64,000 bases of DNA, taken from Thiomonas sp. FB-Cd (GTDB lineage: Bacteria > Pseudomonadota > Gammaproteobacteria > Burkholderiales > Burkholderiaceae_C). The notes under the pieces are model-generated. The model worked only from the letters and a program-made list of their open reading frames with translations, ran no database searches and was not told where the DNA came from. The stretch spans positions 62,001-126,000 of the forward strand of contig NZ_JPOE01000005.1 in NCBI RefSeq assembly GCF_000733775.1, written 5' to 3'. Made by a program: the position numbers and the translations under genes. Positions 1 through 7,686 of the stretch are shown here, piece by piece. Within the stretch, counting starts at the first letter, position 1, and every line of letters begins with the position of its first letter.

Positions 1-1
1 T

Positions 2-1129
2 CTGCAAGCCACCTACGCCTCGCGCGACAAGGCCGTGGACCAGCCCGCCCTGCCCGACGTGAACCTGTTCGTGAGCGCTTGGCGTTACGAACCGCGCCAG
101 CTCCTCGCGCATCTTCGCCTACGCTCCCCCATCTTCCGGCACGCGGTAAGACTCGGGCTTTCCCTTCTCTGCGGCCTCTTGGTGGCGCGCCTTCTTTTCG
201 CGCATCAGACGCATGATTACTGGATCTTGCTGACCATCGCGGTGATTTTGCGCCCGAACTATGGCGTCACACGTCAGCGCCTTAAAGACCGGCTATTGGG
301 CACGCTGATCGGTTGTCTTTTCGTGGCTTTTTTGCTGAACCTTCATCTCGGCCTTCCCACATTACTTGGGGCGCTATTCCTAGCCTTGACTTTTGCGCGC
401 ACCTTCGTCACAACCAATTTCCGCTTCACGGCAATCGCCGCTAGCGTCCAATCGCTCCTTCTGGCGCGGCTGCTGGAGGGGGATGTCCGGTTCTTGGTCA
501 ATCAGCGACTGATTGATACCGTGATTGGCGCGGCGCTGGCATGGGGCTTCAGCTATCTGCTCCCGCGCTGGGAGTACCAAGATGCACCGAGCCAGGTTGC
601 CGCACTGATGCGAGCTCAACGAGACTATGCCCAAGCGGTGCTGGCAGTCGAGCAATCCGACGAACGCACCTTTCGCATCGCGCGTAAGCACCTCTTTGAC
701 ACCCTTGCCGCCATAACCAGCCTTTACGTTCGCATGCTCGAGGAACCCGCTCGGCAGCGGCGCGCGCTGCGCAGCCTCGGTCGGCTCATCACCCATAGTT
801 ATCTTCTCGCTGCGCATCTGGCATCGATGCGTGTCCTGCGCGCAGTGCGCGCCAAGCGCCTGACGCGGCAGGCAATTGATGCGTTGATCGCGCCGACGCG
901 CAATGGGGTGCTGCAGCAGCTTGCGCCCACAGGCTCCGATACGCTTGGTGGACTCCCGATTTCACCTGATGCTTTCGTAGCACCTGGCATTGCAGATGCC
1001 GGTGCAACCGTGGATCCGCTCGCGCGTCGCCTGCAGCTGATTGGGCACGAGGCAGCGCTCATACGGGAGATCAGCCAAAGCGTGAAGTTCGAGCTCCATA
1101 CCCCTGCACGCGACGGGCCATCCAATTGA
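2..1129 (+). CDS. FUSC-family inner membrane protein, C-terminal part (partial)
   Basis: The reading frame is already open at the window edge, so this is the C-terminal 375 or so residues of a longer protein. It starts with a hydrophobic region of several membrane helices (roughly residues 50-190 of the visible part, including LGLSLLCGLLVARLLF and LLGALFLALTFA), followed by a soluble, helical, Arg-rich tail. The motif around ILRPNYGVTRQRLKDRLLGT is typical of FUSC-like proteins (YccS/YhfK, related to aromatic acid exporter subunits). Its substrate cannot be read from the sequence. The MFS gene follows 61 bp downstream on the same strand, so the two may be cotranscribed. Confidence 0.75.
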   Translation: MQATYASRDKAVDQPALPDVNLFVSAWRYEPRQLLAHLRLRSPIFRHAVRLGLSLLCGLLVARLLFAHQTHDYWILLTIAVILRPNYGVTRQRLKDRLLGTLIGCLFVAFLLNLHLGLPTLLGALFLALTFARTFVTTNFRFTAIAASVQSLLLARLLEGDVRFLVNQRLIDTVIGAALAWGFSYLLPRWEYQDAPSQVAALMRAQRDYAQAVLAVEQSDERTFRIARKHLFDTLAAITSLYVRMLEEPARQRRALRSLGRLITHSYLLAAHLASMRVLRAVRAKRLTRQAIDALIAPTRNGVLQQLAPTGSDTLGGLPISPDAFVAPGIADAGATVDPLARRLQLIGHEAALIREISQSVKFELHTPARDGPSN

Positions 1130-1190
1130 CATCTGCTCACAAACCCCACTGCCATTAGGCTTGCGGGCTGGTTTGCTGACTCCCTCGTCC

Positions 1191-2408
1191 ATGTCCTCTT
1201 CAACTCTTGCCACGCCTGCGCCCAGCGCGCCGGCGATGCAACGCGCTTTCTTGCCGCTGATGGCCATCGCCTGCGGTGTGGCCGTGGCCAACATCTATTA
1301 CGTGCAGCCTTTGTTGGAACAGCTGGCTGTATCGTTTCATAGCACGGTGGCGAACATTGCTTCAATCCCCACCGCAACCCAGGCTGGCTTCGCTTGCGGG
1401 CTGATTGGCCTCGGGCCCTTGGGCGACCGCTATCCGCGCCACCGCGTCATCCTCGGCATGGGTGCAGCCCTGGTTGTCATGCTGAGCCTGGCGGCAATGG
1501 CGCCCTCCGTGACCGTGCTCGCCATTGCCAGTTTCGGCGTGGGGCTCATGGCCTCGATCGCGCAGCAGATCGTGCCATTGGTGGCGCATCTTGCGCCGGT
1601 ACAGAAACGCGGGCGCGCCGTAGGCTTGGTGATGAGCGGGTTGCTGATCGGAATTCTGGGCGGCCGAGTTCTGGGCGGCTTGGTGGGTCAAGCCGCCGGT
1701 TGGCGCGCGGTATTCGGCATGGCCACCCTGCTGAACGTATGCTCGCTCGGAATGCTGTGGCGAACCCTCCCTCGTTTGCCAGCCGACGACACCTCGGCGC
1801 AAACCTATGCGCACCTTGTCGCCTCAACCTTGAGCCAGTTCGGCAAATACGCCGAACTGCGTGCGGCTGGCATCACCGGTGGCCTTTTCTTTGGATCATT
1901 CAGCGTCTTCTGGGTGGGGCTCACGCCTTTGCTCCACAGCCCGGCCTACCGACTCGGGCCGGCAGTCGCGGGGTTGTTCGGAATCCTCGGTCTGACCGGG
2001 GCGCTGGTGGCCCCCTTTTCCGGACGGCATGCTGACCGCCCCGGAGGCCCGCGCCGGGTGTTGTTCGCAGCCGTGATCTGCGTCTTGGCCTCTTGGGGTC
2101 TGTTCGCCGCAGGTTCCCACGGCCTGTTCTGGCTGGTCCTGGGTGTGGTCGTGCTGGACGCGGGCGTACAGGGCGCCCAGATCGCCAACCAATCCCGCAT
2201 CTATGCGCTGGATGCAGCCTCACGCAGCCGCATCAACGCGGTGTACATGACGCAATATTTCATCGGCGGCGCTGTTGGCAGTTTCGCCGCCAGCCACGCT
2301 TGGGCACTAGGCGGCTGGCCAGCAGTTGTCGCCACGGGTGCGGCATTCTCGGCTGCCGCTCTGCTCGTCCATGCACTGTGGAATCCAGACGCTCCCGCAA
2401 AAGCGTAA
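1191..2408 (+). CDS. MFS transporter, drug/metabolite exporter type
   Basis: This 405-residue protein has about twelve predicted membrane helices and the N-terminal motif VANIYYVQPLLEQL, characteristic of a subgroup of major facilitator efflux proteins, followed by GPLGDRYPRHRVI, the loop 2-3 MFS signature. It probably exports a small molecule by proton antiport across the inner membrane, but the substrate is unknown. A TTG 30 bases upstream is in frame; I prefer the ATG at 1191 (MSSSTLATP) because the family's first helix begins about 20 residues after it. The gene lies 61 bp after the FUSC-family gene. The IS607-type remnant begins just beyond its stop codon. Confidence 0.8.
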   Translation: MSSSTLATPAPSAPAMQRAFLPLMAIACGVAVANIYYVQPLLEQLAVSFHSTVANIASIPTATQAGFACGLIGLGPLGDRYPRHRVILGMGAALVVMLSLAAMAPSVTVLAIASFGVGLMASIAQQIVPLVAHLAPVQKRGRAVGLVMSGLLIGILGGRVLGGLVGQAAGWRAVFGMATLLNVCSLGMLWRTLPRLPADDTSAQTYAHLVASTLSQFGKYAELRAAGITGGLFFGSFSVFWVGLTPLLHSPAYRLGPAVAGLFGILGLTGALVAPFSGRHADRPGGPRRVLFAAVICVLASWGLFAAGSHGLFWLVLGVVVLDAGVQGAQIANQSRIYALDAASRSRINAVYMTQYFIGGAVGSFAASHAWALGGWPAVVATGAAFSAAALLVHALWNPDAPAKA

Positions 2409-2443
2409 GCATGCACCATTGCGCGCATGGGCATCGCTGACAT

Positions 2444-2540
2444 CGTGTCTCCCTCCAACGCCCAATTCCAGACGCGCCTCGCCATGCTGCACATGCGCTT
2501 GAAGCCCTCCGCTTGCCCTAGCGTCGGCCGCATGGCGAAC
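2444..2540 (-). pseudogene. Remnant of a second tnpB N-terminus
   Basis: Reading the minus strand downward from 2540 gives a short peptide containing LGQAEGFKRMCSMARRVWNW followed by ALEG. This resembles the extreme N-terminus of TnpB proteins, where a 'PT-x-EQ-x-L-x-R' helix is followed by 'aRfvyNwaLe'. The similarity ends after about 30 codons and the frame carries no further TnpB features. It is not part of the intact tnpB that ends at 2632, which has its own, different N-terminus. I read it as the stump of an older element beside which, or into which, the present one inserted. The call rests on motif recall without an alignment. Confidence 0.45.
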
Positions 2541-2631
2541 AAATGGCAATCTTGTGGGTTAGCTGCGCGCTTACTCGTACTCTTCTTGCGTCGAACGCCA
2601 GACCAATTCGCCGGTATGAACTCTCCCGCCG
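2541..2631 (-). other. tnpB 3' flank: candidate element right end / omega-RNA region
   Basis: This short stretch lies directly downstream of the tnpB stop codon on the minus strand and before the second tnpB relic. In IS605/IS607 elements the guide (omega) RNA is taken from the 3' end of the tnpB transcript and the element's right end, so this is where such an RNA would sit. It is somewhat less GC-rich than its neighbours, but I could not draw a convincing fold by eye or fix the exact element boundary. The assignment comes from position only. Confidence 0.3.
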
Positions 2632-3918
2632 CTAAACGCATGGCGTTGTAGCGGGGGTTTCGCGGGTCACAGACTTGGACTTGCCACGTTGCCGTGGCAG
2701 AGGTTTGGGTCTCGCCGCCACGCCCGTCCCAGACGTGTCCTGCGTGTTGAATGCGTCGATGAGCACCACCATTGCGCTGTTCTGGTCGCGCGGCGCCGTG
2801 TGCCCGCAGTGCGGGCACCCATGCACACGCTGCGCCAACGTCTTGGGAACGAGTTCCCAGCACGCCGCGCAGCGCTGCGACGGTTTGAGCTGGCGCGTAT
2901 GGCTCAGATGCAGTCGCGTACCAGCTTCTTCCGCTTTGTACGCGAGCATCCGATGCACCATGCCGAACCCTGCCGAGAGGATCTCCCGGTTGAGTCCGGC
3001 CTTTTGCCGCACGCGACGGCCCGGTGCATCCACCGTGCCCTTCGCGCTGCGGCTCATGGTCTTCGGGGCCAATTGCTCGGTCGCCAGGACGGCGCATTGC
3101 CGCACCATCCTGGTTGTTTCCTTCTGCACGAAGTCCCGGCGCAAGTTGCCAATGCGATCGTGCAGCCGGGCGATGCGACGCCCGAGCCGTTTGAAGCGCA
3201 GCGATCCGTTCTTCTTCCTGGCGCGCTGCCGCTGCAGCGCGGCAAGGTGCGGCAGTTCCTCGCGCAGCCAGCGCGGGTTCGCGATGGGCGGACCCTCGTC
3301 GAACGTCGCCCAGTCGTTGATCCCGAAATCCACGCCACGTCGAAAATCAGCGGTGCGCTCACGCGCACAGGCCGCATCGGGCACGCGCAGCGTGACCGAC
3401 ACGAACCACCCACCACCTTTGCGCGTGAGCGTGATGTCGTTGGGTTTTGCCTGATCGCCGAAGCGGTGACGGCCGCGCGCCCGAATGGACATCGCAGCCT
3501 CGCCGCTTCCCAAGCGCAGCGTGGCACCACGGCCGCCGTGCTGCATGAGCTTCCATCCCGCCGGATCGGGATAGGCGAAGCCGGAGAACCGCATGCTGGA
3601 TTTGAATCGCGGGAATCCGGGCGTCTGCCCCGCCTTGACGCGACGAAAGAATGCGGCAAAGGCCAGATCGAGCCGCCGCAGCGTCTGCTGCAAGGCATGA
3701 CTGCCGAGCGCGATGAACTCGGGCCGATCGGCCTTGATCTGCGGCAGGACGTTCTGCTGGTCGAAGGAGCTGATCGATTTGCCCTCCTTGCGCCAGGCGT
3801 CGATGCGCTCTTCCAGCGCCGCGTTGTACAACTCGCAGTGCAGCCGCGTCCAGTCCTCAAGCCGCGCAGCTTGCGCGGCATTGGGGTACAGCTTGAGCGT
3901 GACCTTGCGGCGTTGCAT
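2632..3918 (-). CDS. tnpB: TnpB, RNA-guided nuclease of an IS607-type element
   Basis: A 428-residue TnpB, the compact RuvC nuclease related to Cas12. The RuvC acidic residues are present: Asp197 in GVDFGIND, Glu281 in LATEQLAP and Asp378 in RDQNSA. A zinc ribbon lies between the last two, with Cys350, Cys353, Cys368 and Cys371. The N-terminal helical region runs from KLYPNAAQAARLEDW to the FKSSMRF segment near residue 110. Length is at the usual upper end for the family. The ATG at 3918 has no obvious Shine-Dalgarno sequence. The gene follows a degenerate tnpA by 96 bp. TnpB is not needed for transposition; known TnpBs cut DNA with a guide RNA and help retain the element. Activity here is inferred from the intact residues only. 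Confidence 0.9.
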   Translation of the reverse strand: MQRRKVTLKLYPNAAQAARLEDWTRLHCELYNAALEERIDAWRKEGKSISSFDQQNVLPQIKADRPEFIALGSHALQQTLRRLDLAFAAFFRRVKAGQTPGFPRFKSSMRFSGFAYPDPAGWKLMQHGGRGATLRLGSGEAAMSIRARGRHRFGDQAKPNDITLTRKGGGWFVSVTLRVPDAACARERTADFRRGVDFGINDWATFDEGPPIANPRWLREELPHLAALQRQRARKKNGSLRFKRLGRRIARLHDRIGNLRRDFVQKETTRMVRQCAVLATEQLAPKTMSRSAKGTVDAPGRRVRQKAGLNREILSAGFGMVHRMLAYKAEEAGTRLHLSHTRQLKPSQRCAACWELVPKTLAQRVHGCPHCGHTAPRDQNSAMVVLIDAFNTQDTSGTGVAARPKPLPRQRGKSKSVTRETPATTPCV

Positions 3919-4014
3919 ACTGGTATTTTATCCAGCCTGGAGAGGAACAACAAGCGAAAACCGCCCGCTTGACCCCGTCCTGCCCGGTCGGCTTCGCCTG
4001 AGCGACGCTGTGCG

Positions 4015-4500
4015 TCAGGCCGGGCGAGGAAGGGGAATGCGCGGGCATGTGTTCAACGCCTCGTCCAGATTCTTTCGGAAGTTCCGCAATCCGTCCAGCC
4101 TGGAAGAAAAGCAATGCACGACGGTCATCAAGTCCTCGACCATTCCCCGCTCGGGCGACAGTCGCTCCTGGTTGAGAACCAGCACATCACAGCCATTGGC
4201 CCTGACGTCGTGCTCAAGCCAGCCAAAGCCAAAACGGGTGAGCCGATCGCGACAGGCGAGAATCCAGCCCTTGACTTCCCGTCGTCCGATCGGATCCATC
4301 AGCGCCACAAACCGTCTGCGCTTGCAGGCCAGCCCGCCGCCCACTTCCTCGACGAACACCACATTCGCCAGGCCCTTGGCCACGACAGACTCTTCCAGTA
4401 CCTTGCGCTGGTTACCCAAGTCCGGCTTCTGCGCCGCGCCCGCCACCCGGCGTCGCTTCGGTGGGTTTCTGCGGCTCGCGGCATGGCTACACCACGCACT
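4015..4500 (-). pseudogene. tnpA: Truncated IS607-type TnpA serine recombinase
   Basis: The minus-strand frame is open from just after a stop at 4501-4503. From residue 19 it matches the catalytic domain of IS607 TnpA: a degenerate RVAGAAQKPDLGNQ, then VFVEEVGGGLACKRRRF, DRLTRFGFGWLEHDV and VEDLMTVVHCFSSRLDGLR. The MerR-like helix-turn-helix domain normally ahead of it is missing, and the nucleophile position (the Ser of the usual RVSS motif) is Ala. Both losses indicate an inactive transposase. The best internal start would be GTG at 4446. It lies upstream of tnpB on the same strand, the normal IS607 order, so the element is probably no longer self-mobile. Confidence 0.8.
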
Positions 4501-4561
4501 TCACAGCCGAGCCGGGCGTGTCCCGCCTGCCCTCCTTCCTCCTTACTTGCAAGTTAGATAG

Positions 4562-4588
4562 ACAGTACAGTACAAATCAAATCAAATC
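4562..4588. repeat. Short tandem repeats beside the tnpA relic
   Basis: Two adjacent short repeat tracts: ACAGTACAGTAC (4562-4573) and three copies of AAATC (4574-4588). They lie in an AT-rich patch upstream of the tnpA remnant, between it and the convergently placed end of the hydrolase gene. Their position fits the left end of the IS607-type element, where short repeats can bind the recombinase, but they may equally be simple low-complexity DNA. The rest of 4501-4624 shows nothing else I can name. Confidence 0.35.
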
Positions 4589-4605
4589 GCGCCCAAGCCC
4601 CAAAG

Positions 4606-4620
4606 GATGCCTTCGGCATC
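4606..4620 (-). terminator. Small hairpin just after the hydrolase stop codon
   Basis: A perfect 6-bp stem (GATGCC / GGCATC) with a 3-nt loop begins 4 nt after the stop codon of the alpha/beta hydrolase gene on the minus strand. It is followed by CTTTGG, not by a real U run, so it would be a weak intrinsic terminator at best. It could also simply stabilise the 3' end of the mRNA. Confidence 0.3.
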
Positions 4621-4624
4621 ACCG

Positions 4625-5458
4625 CTATCCTTCCCCCGCCTCAAGGAGCGGACTTCTTGCGCGCTTGCTCAACAGACGCAGCAGGGCCTGCAACACGCCG
4701 TCCGTGTCTTCGCTCATCAGCGCATGGCCGCAGTCCAGCAGGTTGACGCCTGCTTCAGGCAGCGCCTGCTGCAGCCGCGCAGCCGCCTTTAAAGGCGTCA
4801 TGCGGTCATTTGTACCGAGAATGAAGGCCACTTTGATCTGCCCGCGCACACGCTCGGCCATGGCCTCGCCTTTGCCGTATTCGTCGCAGGCGGCCAGATC
4901 TGCCGCAAGCAAATTGCCGTCGCCCCAGCCTGATTGCACGGATTCCATCAACGCCTGCGTCTGCGCTGCTGCCAAGGGGTCCAGCGGTAAGCCGTCACGC
5001 TGCTTGTGGGACCACAGCGCCATCTTGTGCATCGCCTCGCTCGGCTGAGTCTGAGCCAGTTCCAGGAGCGTGGGGGCCACGCGCATAGGCCACGCGGTGC
5101 CCACCAAGGCTAAGTGAGTTACCGACCCAGGCACCAGCGCTGCGGCGTGCAGGGCGACCAGCGAACCCATGCTGTGCCCCACCAGCGCGCACTGAGCGAT
5201 ACCACAGGCCTCAAGCACCGCAATCAGCCAATCGGCCATTTCAGGCACGCTGGTCAACAGCGGACCGGCACTTTGGCCATGCCCAGGCAGGTCTGGTGCA
5301 TACACGGCGCAGCCCGCCTGTTGCAACCCCGGCAGCAAAGGCAACCAGACGCGGTGGTCGTTGCACGCACCATGCAACAGCACGACCGGGGTTGACTCAC
5401 CGGGTCTCACACTGCCCTCTTCCACATGCACTGTACGACCGTTAACTAGACATCGCAT
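4625..5458 (-). CDS. Alpha/beta-fold hydrolase
   Basis: A 277-residue alpha/beta hydrolase. Visible landmarks are the oxyanion-loop HGAC at residues 29-32, the nucleophile elbow GHSMG with Ser96, an acid candidate in LGTNDRMTP, and the catalytic His in DCGHALMSE near the C-terminus. No signal peptide is seen, so it is likely cytoplasmic. The substrate is not identifiable; related proteins include carboxylesterases and 3-oxoadipate enol-lactonase-like enzymes. It is transcribed divergently from the CBS-domain gene, with about 107 bp between the starts. The IS607 remnant lies immediately downstream. Confidence 0.85.
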   Translation of the reverse strand: MRCLVNGRTVHVEEGSVRPGESTPVVLLHGACNDHRVWLPLLPGLQQAGCAVYAPDLPGHGQSAGPLLTSVPEMADWLIAVLEACGIAQCALVGHSMGSLVALHAAALVPGSVTHLALVGTAWPMRVAPTLLELAQTQPSEAMHKMALWSHKQRDGLPLDPLAAAQTQALMESVQSGWGDGNLLAADLAACDEYGKGEAMAERVRGQIKVAFILGTNDRMTPLKAAARLQQALPEAGVNLLDCGHALMSEDTDGVLQALLRLLSKRARSPLLEAGEG

Positions 5459-5565
5459 CCTGGTGCTCTCCTCGACGATCTGGTATTTGCGGATGGAATA
5501 CCGCCATCCCCTGCACTATATTGGTCAAACAAGGACTTCGCCCATCGGTGCACGAGGAGACAGCC

Positions 5566-6039
5566 ATGCAAGTCAGCGACATTTTGCGTGTAAAGGGAGG
5601 GACGCTTTTTACTGTGGCTCCTGACACACTATTGCTCGAAGCGGCCAAAACCATGACGCAGCATGACGTCGGCTCCTTGGTGGTGATGCATGGGGGCCGC
5701 TTAACCGGCATGCTCACATTCCGCGAGGTCATTGCGGCGCTGGCAGGCAGCGCGCCTGCGCAGGAGCGCGTAGGAAACGTGATGCAGACCAACCCGGTGC
5801 GCTGTGCCCCACACACAAGCTTGGACGAACTGCGCCGGCTGATGCTTGACAGCCATACACGCTATATGCCGGTCATGGATGATATGACCCTGCTTGGCGT
5901 GATTTCATTCCACGATGTAGCCCGCGCGGTGGTTCAGGAGCAGGATTTTGAAAACCGCATGCTCAAGGCCTATATCCGAGACTGGCCACAAGACGACGCG
6001 CAGGCAGCCTCCGGGCAGGGTGCCGTGCGCGGCATCTGA
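5566..6039 (+). CDS. CBS-domain protein
   Basis: A 157-residue protein made almost entirely of two CBS motifs: MQVSDILRVKGGTLFTVAP through GMLTFREVIAAL, then VGNVMQTNPVRCAP through GVISFHDVARAVV. Stand-alone CBS pairs bind adenine nucleotides or related ligands and act as energy or redox sensors. No effector domain is attached. The start at ATG 5566 is chosen because GAGGAG lies 6 nt upstream; an upstream TTG at 5521 would add 15 unconvincing residues. The gene faces away from the hydrolase and heads a same-strand run, with about 160 bp before the next gene. Confidence 0.85.
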   Translation: MQVSDILRVKGGTLFTVAPDTLLLEAAKTMTQHDVGSLVVMHGGRLTGMLTFREVIAALAGSAPAQERVGNVMQTNPVRCAPHTSLDELRRLMLDSHTRYMPVMDDMTLLGVISFHDVARAVVQEQDFENRMLKAYIRDWPQDDAQAASGQGAVRGI

Positions 6040-6198
6040 CCCCCAAAGGCCGTTTTGCCAGCCATCAGCGTGGGCGACCCGGCTGTCTAAAGAGGTGCGA
6101 TGCGGGCAAGGCGCTCGGCACCTGGACTCGAGCATGCGGCATCGATCTGCTAGTCAGCCGCTAGCATTGCGGGTTTGCCGCGCGCGCTGTGCGCCGTG

Positions 6199-6846
6199 AT
6201 GACCCGCATGACCACCCCTTCCCACCTGCTCTACCTGCATGGCTTTCGCTCATCACCCCTGTCGGCCAAGGCCCAGCAGACGGCGACGAGATTGCTCGCG
6301 ATCAACCGCGCGCGTTGCTCAGCAGTCCTGCCCCCGGTCGTCTGGGTGTGCCCACAGCTGCCACCCTCGCCCAAGCAGGCGATTGGTGAAGTGCTGCAGG
6401 CGCTACAGGGTGTCGAGCCCCAGCGTATCGCGTTGGTGGGGAGCTCGCTTGGCGGCTTTTACGCCACGTGGTTGGCCCATCACTTGGGCTGCCGAGCAGC
6501 GCTGCTCAATACCGCCGTCAACCCGGCGCGGGACCTGCGCGCGCAGATCGGCGAGCTCAGCGCCTGGCATGACCCATCGCAGCACTTTGTCTTCACACAC
6601 GAGCATGTTGAAGAGTTGGAAGCGCTGCAGGTGGGCGACCTCTCGCGCCCCGTTCCTGATCCCTGGCGATTCCTGGCCGTGATTGCGCGAGACGATGAGG
6701 TCCTTGACTGGCGCGAAAGCGCCGCCCGCTATGCAGGTAGTGCCCTTCGCATGGCGGATCGCGGTGGCCACGCCCTCGAAAACTACGCGCAAGACCATTT
6801 GGACGCCGTGCTTGCCTTTCTCGGCATCAACCCGGCGGCCGCCTGA
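6199..6846 (+). CDS. YqiA/YcfP-family alpha/beta esterase
   Basis: A small (215-residue) alpha/beta hydrolase of the UPF0227 (YqiA/YcfP) type. It begins with LLYLHGFRSSPLSAKAQ, has the nucleophile elbow VGSSLGGFYATWLAHHLG, the acid in ARDDEVLDW and the late His in GGHALENY. E. coli YqiA is an esterase active on short acyl and palmitoyl-CoA substrates; the natural substrate is unclear. Starts at 6199 and 6208 are both possible; a TTG at 6175 is in frame but less likely. The stretch 6040-6198 before it holds no recognisable feature. An SDR gene follows after 54 bp. Confidence 0.8.
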   Translation: MTRMTTPSHLLYLHGFRSSPLSAKAQQTATRLLAINRARCSAVLPPVVWVCPQLPPSPKQAIGEVLQALQGVEPQRIALVGSSLGGFYATWLAHHLGCRAALLNTAVNPARDLRAQIGELSAWHDPSQHFVFTHEHVEELEALQVGDLSRPVPDPWRFLAVIARDDEVLDWRESAARYAGSALRMADRGGHALENYAQDHLDAVLAFLGINPAAA

Positions 6847-6900
6847 AACGTCCCCGGCCGAAGCCGCTGATTGCATCCCAATTCCCAAGGAACTCGACCC

Positions 6901-7641
6901 ATGCGTTTGCAGGACAAAGTCGCTCTCATCACTGGTGCCGCGCAGGGCATTGGACTGGCCACGGCCCGGAAATTCGGCACCGAAGGTGCCGTCGTAGTCA
7001 TCTGCGATCGCGATGCCGCGTCTGTGCAAAATGCGGTTGCGCAAGTTCAGGCTGGAGGCGGCTTGGCCTGGGGTCAGGCCTGTGACGTGACCAATCGCCC
7101 CCAGGTTGACGCGTTGGTGGCCGCAATCCACACCCGCTATGGGCGGCTGGACGTTCTCGTGAACAACGCGGGCATCACGCGCGATGCGCGGCTTGTCAAG
7201 ATGACCATTGACCAGTTCGACGCCGTGCTCGATGTCAACCTGCGCGCCGCCTTCCATTGTGCGCAGGCCGTGGCACCCGGAATGATCGAGCGCGGCTGCG
7301 GCGTCATCCTCAACGCGTCCAGCGTGGCGGGCATCTATGGCAATTTTGGTCAAACCAACTATGCCGCGAGCAAAGCAGGCATCATCGCATTCACCAAGAC
7401 TTGGGCGCGCGAACTCGGCCCTAAGGGTGTACGGGTGAATGCCGTCGCCCCGGGCCTCGTGCGTACGCCGATGCTTGACACCATTCCGGTTGAAGTCATG
7501 GAGATGATGAACGAACATGTGCCGCTCAGGCGGCTGGGCGAACCCGAAGAGCTGGCCAATGTCTACGCCTTTCTCGCAAGCGACGAGGCCAGTTATGTGA
7601 ATGGCGCGGTGATCGAAGTCGCGGGTGGCATGACCATTTGA
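6901..7641 (+). CDS. SDR-family oxidoreductase, FabG-like
   Basis: A 246-residue short-chain dehydrogenase. The nucleotide-binding TGAAQGIG is at residues 11-18, NNAG at 88-91, and the catalytic Ser (140 or 141), Tyr154 and Lys158 fall in NASSVAG and NYAASKAG. The C-terminus [14 protein letters not shown] is typical of 3-oxoacyl-ACP or acetoacetyl-CoA reductases. A separate fabG lies in the fatty-acid cluster at 58 kb, so this copy more likely serves another 3-oxoacyl substrate. ATG 6901 is preceded by AAGGAA. It sits between the esterase and the ribonuclease gene on the same strand. Confidence 0.85.
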   Translation: MRLQDKVALITGAAQGIGLATARKFGTEGAVVVICDRDAASVQNAVAQVQAGGGLAWGQACDVTNRPQVDALVAAIHTRYGRLDVLVNNAGITRDARLVKMTIDQFDAVLDVNLRAAFHCAQAVAPGMIERGCGVILNASSVAGIYGNFGQTNYAASKAGIIAFTKTWARELGPKGVRVNAVAPGLVRTPMLDTIPVEVMEMMNEHVPLRRLGEPEELANVYAFLASDEASYVNGAVIEVAGGMTI

Positions 7642-7686
7642 TCCGCCATTGCAAGAATTGACGCTGAAAAAACCGATTCGATTACT

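Noticed and set aside
2689..3972. 427-codon plus-strand open frame antisense to tnpB
   Set aside because: The minus strand gives a TnpB with all catalytic residues; the antisense product is low-complexity and Arg-rich.
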